The translations under genes were made by a program, and so were the position numbers. Positions 42,955-52,192 of a stretch of 64,000 nucleotides of DNA are shown piece after piece. The notes below the pieces were generated by a model. It had not been told where the DNA came from and did not search any database. It was given only the letters and a program-made list of their open reading frames with translations. The stretch is taken from positions 183,622 to 247,621 of the forward strand of contig NZ_JBHULY010000013.1 of assembly GCF_042684665.1 (NCBI RefSeq), read 5' to 3'. How positions within the stretch are numbered: the stretch's first letter is position 1; every line of letters starts with the position of its first letter. This stretch comes from Jejuia rubra. GTDB lineage: Bacteria > Bacteroidota > Bacteroidia > Flavobacteriales > Flavobacteriaceae.

Positions 42955-44007
42955 ATGGGTTTTTTGAAAATAATTAACGACATCCGTCACACGGTGATGA
43001 CTTCTATCACCAGAGGTATTGGCGCATCAAAGCACCAACCAAAATTTCAAGACGGGGAGATACCCAAAATTGAGAAAATCCTAATTATTAGGCCGAATCA
43101 TAAACTTGGTAATCAATTGTTGTTGACCCCCTTGGTTCAATACCTTGAAACCATCTTTCCGCATAGTCAGATTGATATTTTTGCAAAAGGGACAGTGGCA
43201 AACATTGTATTCAAAAATTATTCTTCTGTAAAAAAGATATATCAGTTACCTCGAAAACCTTTCAGTCATCTTCTGAAATATGCTTGGTGTTGGGTTTCCA
43301 TTAAGGGAAAACGTTACGATTTGGTTATCAATGGTGACAAGAATTCTTCATCTGGAAGACTGTTGACTAAATTTTCAAGAGGAAGGTTTAAGATTTTTGG
43401 TGATGTTCCAGAGGAGGTGCAAACTCGATATTCGGATTATACTCATATTTCAAAATACCCGATTTACAACACCAGATGGTTTTTAAGTCAAATTGGTCAT
43501 AAGGCTTATGCGCAGAACATACCTACTTTAAGCATAAAACTTAGGGAAACAGATATACAAAACGGCAAGAAAATTTTACAGGGTTTGATGAAAAACGATA
43601 AAAAGACGATTTGTATTTATACCAATGCCACTGGCAATAAATGTTATTCAGAAAGTTGGTGGGAAGCCTTATATCAGGAGCTTCTGAAAGCTTATGGCGA
43701 GCAATACAATATCATCGAAATGCTACCTGTAGAAAATATTTCAAGAATCAATTTTAAAGCTCCACATTTTTACAGCAAAAACATCCACGAAATGGGTGGT
43801 GTTATGGCCAATACTTCAATATTCATCACTGCTGACAACGGTGTAATGCACCTTGCCAGTGCTTCAGAAACGCCTGTCCTTGGTTTTTTTAAAACCACGG
43901 ATTTGGACATTTACGCACCCTACGGAAATAAAAGCATAGCTTTGGACACCAAAGAAACCTCAATGGAGGATTGGATGGGGGAAATTAAAAGGATACTTTC
44001 TAAATAA
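42955..44007 (+). CDS. Glycosyltransferase family 9 (heptosyltransferase-like)
   Basis: 350 aa. ILIIRPNHKLGNQLLLTPLVQYLETIFPHSQIDIFAKGT is the GT9 N-terminal Rossmann motif. ICIYTNATGNKCYSESWWEALYQELLKAYG and NTSIFITADNGVMHLASASETPVLGFFKTTDLDIYAPYG form the nucleotide-sugar-binding half. It probably adds a sugar to lipopolysaccharide core or another surface glycan on the cytosolic face. Acceptor unknown. Convergent with the TonB-receptor gene. Confidence 0.9.
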   Translation: MGFLKIINDIRHTVMTSITRGIGASKHQPKFQDGEIPKIEKILIIRPNHKLGNQLLLTPLVQYLETIFPHSQIDIFAKGTVANIVFKNYSSVKKIYQLPRKPFSHLLKYAWCWVSIKGKRYDLVINGDKNSSSGRLLTKFSRGRFKIFGDVPEEVQTRYSDYTHISKYPIYNTRWFLSQIGHKAYAQNIPTLSIKLRETDIQNGKKILQGLMKNDKKTICIYTNATGNKCYSESWWEALYQELLKAYGEQYNIIEMLPVENISRINFKAPHFYSKNIHEMGGVMANTSIFITADNGVMHLASASETPVLGFFKTTDLDIYAPYGNKSIALDTKETSMEDWMGEIKRILSK

Positions 44008-44020
44008 CAAGTAGTTGCTA

Positions 44021-46390
44021 TCAGCGCCTACCAGAAAACTCCATGGCCTCGCCCTTGCCAAAGCCATAACTAATTCCGAAGGATACAAAGCGTCCGCGTT
44101 GACGGCTGTTAAGCAAATAGAACTCAGGTTGGGAGGTAATGCTTTTGTTGATTCTTGAAGCAAAAACGTCTCGGATACTCAAATTCAAAATGGTTTTCCC
44201 TTTGAATATTTTCTTTCTCAGGCCGAAATCCATAAATACGTTCTCAACGATTTCCTGTTGCAAGGTTATAAATCGAGATCGATAATTGCCAGTTATTTCC
44301 GTTTCAAAGTCAGCAGGAAGCTTGAATTTTGAAGTTAATCTGGAAGACCAACGATCTCCCTTAAAATCGAATGAGGTATTTTCGAAAACACCTTTTCTGA
44401 TGAAAAAATTAATATTGAAGTCACCATTAATCGTCAGCCAATTGGAAGGGGAGTATTTCCCGTTCATCTCAAAACCTGTGGTGCTATTTGTTCCGATATT
44501 CTCTGGTTGAGAAAGGCTCACATTATCCTCAAACCTCGTAATACGCTCAATGACATCTCGGGTATATCTGTGGTAGATGCTAAAACTGAAAGATGCTTTG
44601 TCCAATTTTTGAATGCCAGTAAACTCATAGGAATTTGTAAATTCTGGTTGCAGTTTTGGGTTTCCGGTAGAAATACTAAAATTATTGCGAATACTGGAAA
44701 ATGGATTCAAACTTCTAAGGCCTGGGCGATTAATCCGTCTGGAATACCCTAGTTGCAATGAAAAATTATCCGTAAGGTTGTAGGAGGTATGGGCGCTTGG
44801 AAATAAATTGACATAATCTTGGTCATTCTCTTCGTTGGTGGTTTCCAACAAGGTATCAATATCTGTCTGTTCCATCCGCAAACCAATCTTTAGTCCCCAA
44901 ACATCACCTTCATAAGCTGTTGTGGCATAAAGCCCGAACACCTTTTGCGTAAAATCAAATAGATTGGTAAATTCTGGAATACTCACCCAATCTCCGTTCT
45001 CAAAATCGCTAACTTCAAAGTCATTCCCTACAATATTTATAACATACTGCGCTCCAGTTTCAAACGCGTATTTCTCTAAAAACGGATGCGTGTAATCTAA
45101 CTTAAAAGTGAATTCCTCCAATTTGTAGTCTGTTCTGGAGCGTTGCCTCAAGTCGTTACTATTTCCTGCTAAAGTGGTATTTTGAAATTCTGAAGACTGG
45201 TCTTTTCTAAAGGAACTTCCCAGTGCGCTGAAAAGCAATGTTTGGTCTTTGTGCCGTTTAAAATCTTTTTTGTATTGAAGTTCGTAGCGTAATTTGGGAT
45301 TCGTTGCCTCCGTAGTTTCATTGCGCCTCCAAACACCCATGTCGTTTTGGGTTTCTTGCGTAAAAAAGGAAGTGACGCCTTGGTCTTCTGTTTCAAAAGC
45401 ATAAGAGCCCGAGAGCGTAACCACATTTCTGCTATTGATATAATAATCCGCACCAATCAGGATGTTATTGAACTTTTCATCGAATGCACTTTCACCGCTA
45501 CTCGATATGATCGTGTCATTGGATAAATTTCTGTTGATGGATTCCGTTTCGTTAGGAAAGGTCCTCAGCCCAATACCCATTTGGCTGAAAAAATTAAACT
45601 TTTCCGTACGGCGGTTAAGACTGAGCCCAAAACTATTGCTGTTGGGAACGCCCATATTTAAAGTAGCCGATCCATTTAAGCCCCTCTTATCCGATTTTTT
45701 GATTACAATATTGATGATTCCCGACGTCCCCTGCGCATCATATTTTGCAGATGGATTGGTAATGACTTCAATTTTTTCAATCATATCGGCGGTAATTGTT
45801 CCCAATGCATTGCCATCATTACCTGCTATAACCGAGGGTTTCCCATCAATCAAAATCTGAACGCCTTGGTTTCCCCGAAGGCTGACCTCGCCTTCAATAT
45901 TTACATTAACCGACGGGACATTATTCAAAACCTCAAAAACACTTGCCCCAGTAGTGCTCAGGTCCCTCCCTACATTAAATACACGCTTGTCTAACTTAAA
46001 TTCGGTTTGTGATTTTTCTGCACGTATAAAAACTTCATCCAGCGCCTCTTGGTTTTCCTCGAGAACAACAGTCTTCAGGTCAATCATTTGGTTTTTAATT
46101 TCAAATGAAGGGAATGACTTGGTTGTGTAGCCCATAAAACTGATTTCAATGTAAAAATCTGAAGCCTTGGTTGTAATTGAAAATGAGCCGTCGTCCTTGG
46201 TGATGCCCCCGGTTATGGGTTTCATTTCAGAGTTGCTCAATATCGAAATTGTTGCGTAGGCAATAGGTTGATTGCTGTTGGCCTCTACCACTTTTCCAAC
46301 AACTCTGATGTCATGGTTTTGCGCCTTCAAAACTGCACATTGAAATATCAAAACAATAATTGAAATATAACGTAAATGGGAGTGAAGCAT
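44021..46390 (-). CDS. TonB-dependent receptor, outer-membrane beta-barrel family
   Basis: 789 aa. Signal peptide ending VLKAQ (about residue 24); carboxypeptidase-D-like regulatory domain ~27-112 (VGKVVEANSNQPIAYATISI); plug ~125-225 (VFEVLNNVPSVNVNIEGEVSLRGNQGVQILIDGKPSV...IEVITNPSAKYDAQGTSGIINIVIKK). The long beta-barrel of the OMP_b-brl_3 type contains NRPGLRSLNPF and PKLQPEFTNSYE. It binds a substrate at the outer surface and imports it using TonB energy. No SusD partner is adjacent, so the ligand may be a siderophore, peptide or small molecule. Confidence 0.93.
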   Translation of the reverse strand: MLHSHLRYISIIVLIFQCAVLKAQNHDIRVVGKVVEANSNQPIAYATISILSNSEMKPITGGITKDDGSFSITTKASDFYIEISFMGYTTKSFPSFEIKNQMIDLKTVVLEENQEALDEVFIRAEKSQTEFKLDKRVFNVGRDLSTTGASVFEVLNNVPSVNVNIEGEVSLRGNQGVQILIDGKPSVIAGNDGNALGTITADMIEKIEVITNPSAKYDAQGTSGIINIVIKKSDKRGLNGSATLNMGVPNSNSFGLSLNRRTEKFNFFSQMGIGLRTFPNETESINRNLSNDTIISSSGESAFDEKFNNILIGADYYINSRNVVTLSGSYAFETEDQGVTSFFTQETQNDMGVWRRNETTEATNPKLRYELQYKKDFKRHKDQTLLFSALGSSFRKDQSSEFQNTTLAGNSNDLRQRSRTDYKLEEFTFKLDYTHPFLEKYAFETGAQYVINIVGNDFEVSDFENGDWVSIPEFTNLFDFTQKVFGLYATTAYEGDVWGLKIGLRMEQTDIDTLLETTNEENDQDYVNLFPSAHTSYNLTDNFSLQLGYSRRINRPGLRSLNPFSSIRNNFSISTGNPKLQPEFTNSYEFTGIQKLDKASFSFSIYHRYTRDVIERITRFEDNVSLSQPENIGTNSTTGFEMNGKYSPSNWLTINGDFNINFFIRKGVFENTSFDFKGDRWSSRLTSKFKLPADFETEITGNYRSRFITLQQEIVENVFMDFGLRKKIFKGKTILNLSIRDVFASRINKSITSQPEFYLLNSRQRGRFVSFGISYGFGKGEAMEFSGRR

Positions 46391-46413
46391 TGATGTTCTG
46401 ATTGTTGATACAA

Positions 46414-46421
46414 CAAATATA
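46414..46421 (-). promoter_or_regulatory. Promoter -7 box for TonB-dependent receptor
   Basis: TATATTTG on the minus strand, exact match, 23 nt before the ATG. Confidence 0.5.
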
Positions 46422-46667
46422 CGTTTATAGTTTTGGCTCAGAAATATAAACCCGGGGTATTAACTAAGGTTTGTAACCAATGGATTCAATGACATATTGA
46501 CATCGCAAAGAGGTTAAAATAAGACATTTTGTCGTTAAACTTAAAGGATTGGGAATCTAAAGGTGCTTCAACTGTCAAAATTCCCGAAAAATTCGTTTGG
46601 CATTTCATTTGTCTATTACGAAAGTGAAAATTAAAATATTAAAGTTTAATCTAAAATTTAAAATACA

Positions 46668-47144
46668 ATGAGTGCACTAATGAATATTCCAAGAAACGGA
46701 CAGGCGCATAAAAATTCTGGTTTAACTAATAGAGGATGGTCAAACTGGATAGACGATTTATTTAATACGGATACCATTCCTTCTGTATTCGGTAACGAAT
46801 TTAGTACTGGTTTTTCCATACCGAAAGTGAATATAATGGAGACCAAGGATGATTACTTCATAGAGTTAGCGGTACCAGGATTTAAAAAAGACGATTTTAA
46901 TATCGATTTGGACAACGACGTATTATCAATTTCGACGGAGCATAAAGAAGAAACCGAAACTTCCAAGGGCAACTATACGCGCAAAGAGTTTGGTTATTCC
47001 TCTTTCAAGAGAACATTTTCCTTGCCCGAGTCCATTGACGAAAGCAAAATTAAAGCAACTTATGAAGAAGGCATTTTGAGCGTGAAACTTCCAAAAAGGG
47101 AAGAGGCTAAACCAAAGCCTGCGAGAACAATAGAAATTTCTTAA
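46668..47144 (+). CDS. Hsp20/alpha-crystallin small heat-shock protein
   Basis: Holdase chaperone forming oligomers. 158 aa. The alpha-crystallin domain (about 48-150) has PKVNIMETKDDYFIELAVPGFKKDDFNIDLDNDVLSIS and FKRTFSLPESIDESKIKATYEEGILSVKLPKREE, ending with the A-x-x-x-n-x-G-v-L and I-x-I type tail (RTIEIS). The N-terminal 40 residues are the variable oligomerisation arm. No CIRCE-like or TAnnTTTG promoter was found in the 277 bases upstream. A terminator follows. Confidence 0.95.
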   Translation: MSALMNIPRNGQAHKNSGLTNRGWSNWIDDLFNTDTIPSVFGNEFSTGFSIPKVNIMETKDDYFIELAVPGFKKDDFNIDLDNDVLSISTEHKEETETSKGNYTRKEFGYSSFKRTFSLPESIDESKIKATYEEGILSVKLPKREEAKPKPARTIEIS

Positions 47145-47170
47145 TTATTAGTTTTTTAAATGTTTTTAGA

Positions 47171-47198
47171 AAAAGGGGCGCACTGTGCCTCTTTTTTT
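47171..47198 (+). terminator. Rho-independent terminator after hsp20
   Basis: AAAAGGGGC / GCCTCTTTT (one G-U pair) with loop GCACTGT, then a T-run. Confidence 0.85.
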
Positions 47199-47276
47199 GT
47201 TAGCTACAAAAAATGAGATTTATAGGCGTTTATTGAGGTGTTACGAAATGGGTCTTGACACTTAAAAATCCTGTTT

Positions 47277-49355
47277 CTACCTAAAATGCGAGTATTTTAA
47301 ATACACTTTTTTGCCAATAATTTTTTTGACTCTTCTATTGAGTAAAATATAGTAGTAAATCGGTGAGGTGGGGATATACAACAGTCTGTTCTTTTTGTAC
47401 AGCGATAATTTGGAACGCATGATGTATTTCACCATCTCCTCAGGGGAAATCAAATACTTTTTAATTGTGGGCAGATTATTTTTAAGTCCCTGAAGAATAC
47501 TCATCTTGTATGAATCCGCCCCAACAGCATTGTTCCCAATATTGGAATAAAAGCCTTCTGAAATAGCCTGTACCCATTTCAATTTGCGTTTAGGAATGTG
47601 GGTGCCAATTTTTAACGCATACTTTGTAACAATGCTCTGAGCCATTTCCGGCTCGTAACAAATGGTGTTAGTGCGTTTACAATATTCTTGAAATAAACCG
47701 AACATAACATCTTGGCTTTCCGCTATATATTTGTCGTAAACTGCCTTTTCATGTGGTTCGTGGTATTCAATGGTATATTGGCTGGCATCGTCTTGATAGC
47801 CCATTGTACTGCCATGAGGGGCTTGGGCTAATTGTTCGTACAATTCGGTGTTGGCCATCATAATTTGATCAGCATAGTTTAAATATGGGCTGATTTCAAA
47901 ATTAAGACCCCAACGAGCGGTATCCGCGTTGATGGATGAGCGGAATTCCTTTAGTCCTAAATAGTACCCCTTTACGGGTATGGTTTTATCAAAAAACTTA
48001 TATAATTCGTCCTGCATGGTGCCTCCCCAGCCAATGTCCACCAAATAAACACCTTCTTTTTCAAAGGCTACCTCAAACGATTTTAGATAATTGGAAAAAG
48101 CAGTTTTTTGTTCAATCTGATGTTTTTTGTATATGGCTTTGAACTTAGTATTGGACAGTAGTTCGTCAAAAGCCTTTGAAGTAAAAAAGCCTTCAATTTT
48201 GGACTCTGTATCTGAATCTAAACTATGCAGAATATCGTGTTTGTCTTTGTCACTAAATGTAAAATTTTCGATAAAATTTTTAATTGACATATTAGCATAA
48301 TTCGCTTTCAAATAACTAAATGTCTCCTCTTCAAGAGGCTTTAGACTAATTTGTAAAGACGACTGACGGGACATTTTGAGATAATGCGTATCAACAAATT
48401 GTCCCCCTTCCAAGGCATTGTGATCTTGGTAATAATCAAAGAGCTTTTTGAAAAACAGTCCTTCGCGTGCCAAGAAAAACAAATTTTGGATATTGTTTTT
48501 ACGGCACTCTGCGTATAATTTTTCAATAAAAAGACTAAAGAAAATGACATAATCGCTATAAGGCGATACCTTTTTAGAATTGCCTCTTTTGTACAAGTGT
48601 CTAATGATGTTTTTGTAGTCCTTAAAATCATTGCCAAAACGCAGTTTTTTCTGCTTCTTTATTTGATCGGCATTCGGTATATGAAAGGCCTTCAAACCTG
48701 ATTTTTTGGCATTGGACACATCGCTTCGGTGGTTATCGCCAATCATCACAACCTCTTCTGCGTTAATGCTCAATTTATTGATGAGATAGTCATAAAATGT
48801 GGCCTCGTGCTTACTACAACCATGCTCAGACGAAATAAAAACACCGTCAAATAGATCTTCCAGATCATGATGGGAAATTAACCTTTTTATCAATTGCTCA
48901 GAGGTGTAAAAATCGGACACGCAATAGACCCTGAGCCCCTTGCTTTTAAAGTGGCGCAAAGTTTCAACCGTTTCATTATTTAAAAACTGAACATTACTTT
49001 CCGCTCTGAACTCGCAAGCTTGGCTAATCTCCAAGAAATAATCCGACGTCCCAGTTAAATTTTTCTTAAGCTGATTTTTTAAGCGTCTGTAAATTTCCCT
49101 AATCAAATGATGATATGGGATTTCGCCAGCATTTACTTTACGTTGTTTCACCAAATAATGGGTAGCCTCATAGCGGGTAAAATACAAATGATCAATTGAC
49201 AAGGACAGTCCCAATTCCCTAACCATATATTTGGCCCAGAGCCGAAGCACATAATTAGGGTGCACTGTGCGATGCACAATGGTGTCGAAAAAATCGGTGA
49301 AAATGTATTTAATTCTGGTATCCTCAAATACCTCTTTTACTAGTGGCTCTCTCAT
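47277..49355 (-). CDS. HAD-superfamily hydrolase with large C-terminal region (surface-glycan type)
   Basis: 692 aa. The N-terminal HAD domain (~15-235) has motif I FTDFFDTIVHRTV (Asp-x-x-Asp-Thr), motif II VYCVSDFYTSE, and motif IV VVMIGDNHRSDVSNAKKSGLKAFHI. The C-terminal ~450 residues include FFLAREGLFFKKLFDYY and KEGVYLVDIGWGGTMQDELYKFF. Such HAD-plus-extension proteins occur in O-antigen and capsule loci. Glycosyltransferase, Gfo/Idh/MocA and RmlC-like genes lie within 5 kb. A phosphatase or sugar-transfer role is inferred only. Confidence 0.82.
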   Translation of the reverse strand: MREPLVKEVFEDTRIKYIFTDFFDTIVHRTVHPNYVLRLWAKYMVRELGLSLSIDHLYFTRYEATHYLVKQRKVNAGEIPYHHLIREIYRRLKNQLKKNLTGTSDYFLEISQACEFRAESNVQFLNNETVETLRHFKSKGLRVYCVSDFYTSEQLIKRLISHHDLEDLFDGVFISSEHGCSKHEATFYDYLINKLSINAEEVVMIGDNHRSDVSNAKKSGLKAFHIPNADQIKKQKKLRFGNDFKDYKNIIRHLYKRGNSKKVSPYSDYVIFFSLFIEKLYAECRKNNIQNLFFLAREGLFFKKLFDYYQDHNALEGGQFVDTHYLKMSRQSSLQISLKPLEEETFSYLKANYANMSIKNFIENFTFSDKDKHDILHSLDSDTESKIEGFFTSKAFDELLSNTKFKAIYKKHQIEQKTAFSNYLKSFEVAFEKEGVYLVDIGWGGTMQDELYKFFDKTIPVKGYYLGLKEFRSSINADTARWGLNFEISPYLNYADQIMMANTELYEQLAQAPHGSTMGYQDDASQYTIEYHEPHEKAVYDKYIAESQDVMFGLFQEYCKRTNTICYEPEMAQSIVTKYALKIGTHIPKRKLKWVQAISEGFYSNIGNNAVGADSYKMSILQGLKNNLPTIKKYLISPEEMVKYIMRSKLSLYKKNRLLYIPTSPIYYYILLNRRVKKIIGKKVYLKYSHFR

Positions 49356-49747
49356 GGTTCAAAATGCGATTGTCTTAGGGAAAATGGTTGTCGCAATTTG
49401 ATGGGTCTAAATACAAAACGAATGATTTACTAAGTATTGGTTTGGTCAATAATCTTGGTAAAGATGAGTTATGTAATATAGCAACAAATCAATGTTTATC
49501 AAAAGTTTACAAATCGGGTATTAATAGCAAAAATAATCGTTTAGAAACGAAATATTTAGTTGAACATATTCTCGTTTTGTTCATGACAAATGTAGTTAAT
49601 TCCATATTTCAAAAATCAAATGAATGGGATTATTTGAAAATTTGTTGTTTTTATGAAATTTTGCATCGTTTTTTTTACAAACCACTAAATTTTAACGCTT
49701 TATTGGCAGATCATTTTTGCAATATTTTGTAAATTTTCTTAAAAATC
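49356..49747. other. AT-rich gap without a convincing gene
   Basis: 392 bases between the HAD gene and the DUF4251 gene. A TTG-started open frame (49388-49732) has no recognisable motif, irregular composition and no promoter box, so it is not called. No hairpin or repeat from the other families was seen here. Confidence 0.5.
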
Positions 49748-50311
49748 ATGATTATGTCAAAGTATATTGCGGGCCTTATTTTAATGGGAACTATGCTGTG
49801 CGTTTCTTGCAAATCATCAAAATCTACAGCCACTCCAGCTGAGATTGAGGCTTTGAGTTTGCTTGTAGAATCCAAGGATTTTAATATTGAATCAAACTGG
49901 GCCTATCCGCAAACCACCTATGCTATGCAACAGGTACTTAACTCAGGTCTTTTGTTTCCTAACAATGGAGGTAGCGCTATTAACTTAATTGGAAACCCGA
50001 ATTTCTTGAAAATTTCTGGAGATAGTATCTCTTCATTTTTACCTTACTTTGGCGAACGCCAGATGCAAATTACTTACAATGGTCAAGACACTGCTATCCA
50101 GCTCAATGGGCTAATGGAAAATTATGAAATTGCGGAAGGCAAAAACAATAGTTATAATATATCCTTTAGTGCGAACAGTGCTGTAAATAATGAACGCTTT
50201 CGCGTATTTATCACCCTCTTTCCCAATTTAAAAAGTAATATTAGAGTTAATAGCACGGGACGTTTTTCCATCGGTTATTCCGGAGAAATTGTGGAAGAAA
50301 CACTGGAGTAA
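49748..50311 (+). CDS. DUF4251 lipoprotein
   Basis: 187 aa. Signal peptide with lipobox at MLCVSC (Cys about residue 20); ATGs at 49748 and 49754 are both possible. LLVESKDFNIESNWAYPQTTYAMQQV, LKISGDSISSFLPYFGERQMQITYNGQD and FRVFITLFPNLKSNIRVNSTGRFSIGYSGEI match the DUF4251 pattern (NFxIxxxxAxPxx; GDSIxxxLPYFGRx). Function unknown; periplasmic or outer-membrane anchored. Confidence 0.88.
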   Translation: MIMSKYIAGLILMGTMLCVSCKSSKSTATPAEIEALSLLVESKDFNIESNWAYPQTTYAMQQVLNSGLLFPNNGGSAINLIGNPNFLKISGDSISSFLPYFGERQMQITYNGQDTAIQLNGLMENYEIAEGKNNSYNISFSANSAVNNERFRVFITLFPNLKSNIRVNSTGRFSIGYSGEIVEETLE

Positions 50312-50367
50312 ACACTCGGATCTATGTCTGCATCTATATTGATGTTTTAATAGTTGAATGAAAACTG

Positions 50368-50375
50368 TACTTTTG
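50368..50375 (+). promoter_or_regulatory. Promoter -7 box for Gfo/Idh/MocA gene
   Basis: TACTTTTG, exact match, 30 nt before the TTG start codon. It supports transcription of the Gfo-GT2 pair from here. Confidence 0.45.
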
Positions 50376-50405
50376 AAAATCTATTAGAAAATAAGCAGAC
50401 CTATT

Positions 50406-51326
50406 TTGAATAAGTTATCCATTGGATTGATTGGTTATGGTATTTGGGGCAACAAAATACTGCAGGAATTGCTTTGCCTTAATGCGGAAGTCCATGTATT
50501 GGAATTGGAAAAGGGTTATAAAAATGAGGCTTTGAAAAATGGAGCGACTACTTTTGAAACCAATATCGATAGTTTTAAAAGGAAAGATTTAGACGGATTA
50601 ATCATAGCTTCGTCAACCAGTTCGCATTTGGCTTTGCTTAAAGCATTCGCCAATAACAACATTCCTATTTTTATAGAAAAGCCATTGACAAACAAAGGCG
50701 CTGATTTACACACTATTCAAGCTTTGAAGCTCTCCAATGTTTTTGTGATGCATATTTGGAAATATCACCCAGGGGTACAACTGTTGGCAAAATTGGCATC
50801 CGATGGTACTATAGGCAACGTTAAAGGTGCAAAATCTATAAGGGCCAATTGGACAAGCCCGAGGAAGGATACAGACAGTCTTTGGAATTTGGCCATTCAC
50901 GACCTATCCATTTGTGAATTGATTTTGGGAGCAATTCCCGAAAAAAAACAGGCTATTGGTGAAAGGCATGATGGCTCTTTACGGGGAGTTACGGCTTTGC
51001 TGGGGGATACTCCGAATTACCATTTTGAAGTATCTAATAGATATCCAGACAAGCAACGTGAAATTAGGGTTTTTGGCTCTGAAGGTGTAGCAGTTTTGAA
51101 GGATGAAAAAGTAGATTATGTGGATGTATATTTAGGTAGTCATTTGAGCGAACCTTTTGAAATAAAAACGAAACGCATCCATTTTGACAAAACTCCACCT
51201 CTGCGATTGGAATTACAGGTATTTGTTAATTATTTGCACGGAGGTGTTGCTCCTCCTACCGATTTGGAAGAAGGCATTCGCCTTATCCAGCATTTGGTTC
51301 AAATTGAAAATCTATTAGAGACCTGA
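50406..51326 (+). CDS. Gfo/Idh/MocA-family oxidoreductase
   Basis: 306 aa. TTG start at 50406: the in-frame upstream stop is at 50385 and no ATG intervenes, and the Rossmann strand begins at once (LSIGLIGYGIWGNKILQEL, G-x-G-x-x-G). FIEKPLTNKG is the conserved EKP motif, and WNLAIHDLSICELILGA holds the catalytic His-Asp pair. It probably acts on a nucleotide sugar. The stop overlaps the GT2 start by 1 nt (TGATG), linking it to glycan synthesis. Confidence 0.9.
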   Translation: MNKLSIGLIGYGIWGNKILQELLCLNAEVHVLELEKGYKNEALKNGATTFETNIDSFKRKDLDGLIIASSTSSHLALLKAFANNNIPIFIEKPLTNKGADLHTIQALKLSNVFVMHIWKYHPGVQLLAKLASDGTIGNVKGAKSIRANWTSPRKDTDSLWNLAIHDLSICELILGAIPEKKQAIGERHDGSLRGVTALLGDTPNYHFEVSNRYPDKQREIRVFGSEGVAVLKDEKVDYVDVYLGSHLSEPFEIKTKRIHFDKTPPLRLELQVFVNYLHGGVAPPTDLEEGIRLIQHLVQIENLLET

Positions 51327-52192
51327 TGACAATTAAAGCTACAGTTTTAGTACCTACCACAAAAAACAGGGGAGTGTTATTACCCTATTCCATTGGGAGT
51401 ATCCAAAACCAAACGGTAAAGGATATTGAAATTTTTGTGATTGGAGATGGGGTAGATGATGATACTCGGCAGGTTATAAATTCTCTAAAAGCAAAAGATA
51501 ACCGCATAAAATTTTTTGACCATCCTAAGCATGAAAGGAGAGGGGAAACCTATCGCCATCAAGCATTGATGGAACATGCCAAAGGTGAGGTTGTATGCTA
51601 TTTGCTGGACAGGGATTTAATGTTGCCCCATCATATTGAATGTATGTTAAATCACTTACAGCAACATAATTTCTGTGTGAACACCAGTATTTTTGTTCGC
51701 GAGGATGGATGGCTTTCTTTTGTTAGAAAACGCTTTTTTGGGGATTGTATTAATGATAATTCCGAAAATTATAAGAAGGTTAAAACCGGTGGGTTCCTAT
51801 TTTCTCAAGTTGGACATACCTTGGAATTTTACAAACAATTACCCGAGGGATGGAGGACGACACCCTCCACACACCCTACGGATATTTACATGTGGCTACA
51901 ATTTTTTGACCACCCCAATTTAAAGTTTACTTCAACTTTTGATTTTACCATTTTATATTTCAAAAGAGGAAACTATCCGGGTTGGCCTGCCGAAAAACGT
52001 GCTGAAGAATTAAAAAAGTATTCCGGGGTCCTACATGACTACGAATCGTTAAAGCAGGAAGCCTTATTCAATTCCCTAAACGAAAAAGAGGACTTATTGC
52101 TAAATCCTCTTTTAGTTCGTGGTAGACCATTGTCGATGCTACCAAAAAGAATTTCTAAGTCATTAAGACAATTTTTTATCAAAAGGCGGTAA
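51326..52192 (+). CDS. Glycosyltransferase family 2
   Basis: 288 aa, GT-A fold: VLVPTTKNRGVLLPYSIGSIQNQTVKDIEIFVIGDGVDD (nucleotide-binding start) and CYLLDRDLMLPHHIECML (DxD-like metal motif D-R-D). The C-terminal half has WRTTPSTHPTDIYMWLQF. Its 3' end overlaps the convergent RmlC-like gene by 30 nt. Sugar and acceptor unknown. Confidence 0.88.
   Translation: MTIKATVLVPTTKNRGVLLPYSIGSIQNQTVKDIEIFVIGDGVDDDTRQVINSLKAKDNRIKFFDHPKHERRGETYRHQALMEHAKGEVVCYLLDRDLMLPHHIECMLNHLQQHNFCVNTSIFVREDGWLSFVRKRFFGDCINDNSENYKKVKTGGFLFSQVGHTLEFYKQLPEGWRTTPSTHPTDIYMWLQFFDHPNLKFTSTFDFTILYFKRGNYPGWPAEKRAEELKKYSGVLHDYESLKQEALFNSLNEKEDLLLNPLLVRGRPLSMLPKRISKSLRQFFIKRR

Noticed and set aside
44021..46390. Polysaccharide-utilisation locus with sulfatase and TonB receptor
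   Set aside because: No SusD homologue, no glycoside hydrolase, and the sulfatase is 6 kb away with unrelated genes between; barrel type is not SusC.
49388..49732. 114-codon open frame between HAD and DUF4251 genes
   Set aside because: TTG start, no promoter box, no recognisable motif and irregular residue composition; likely chance in AT-rich DNA.
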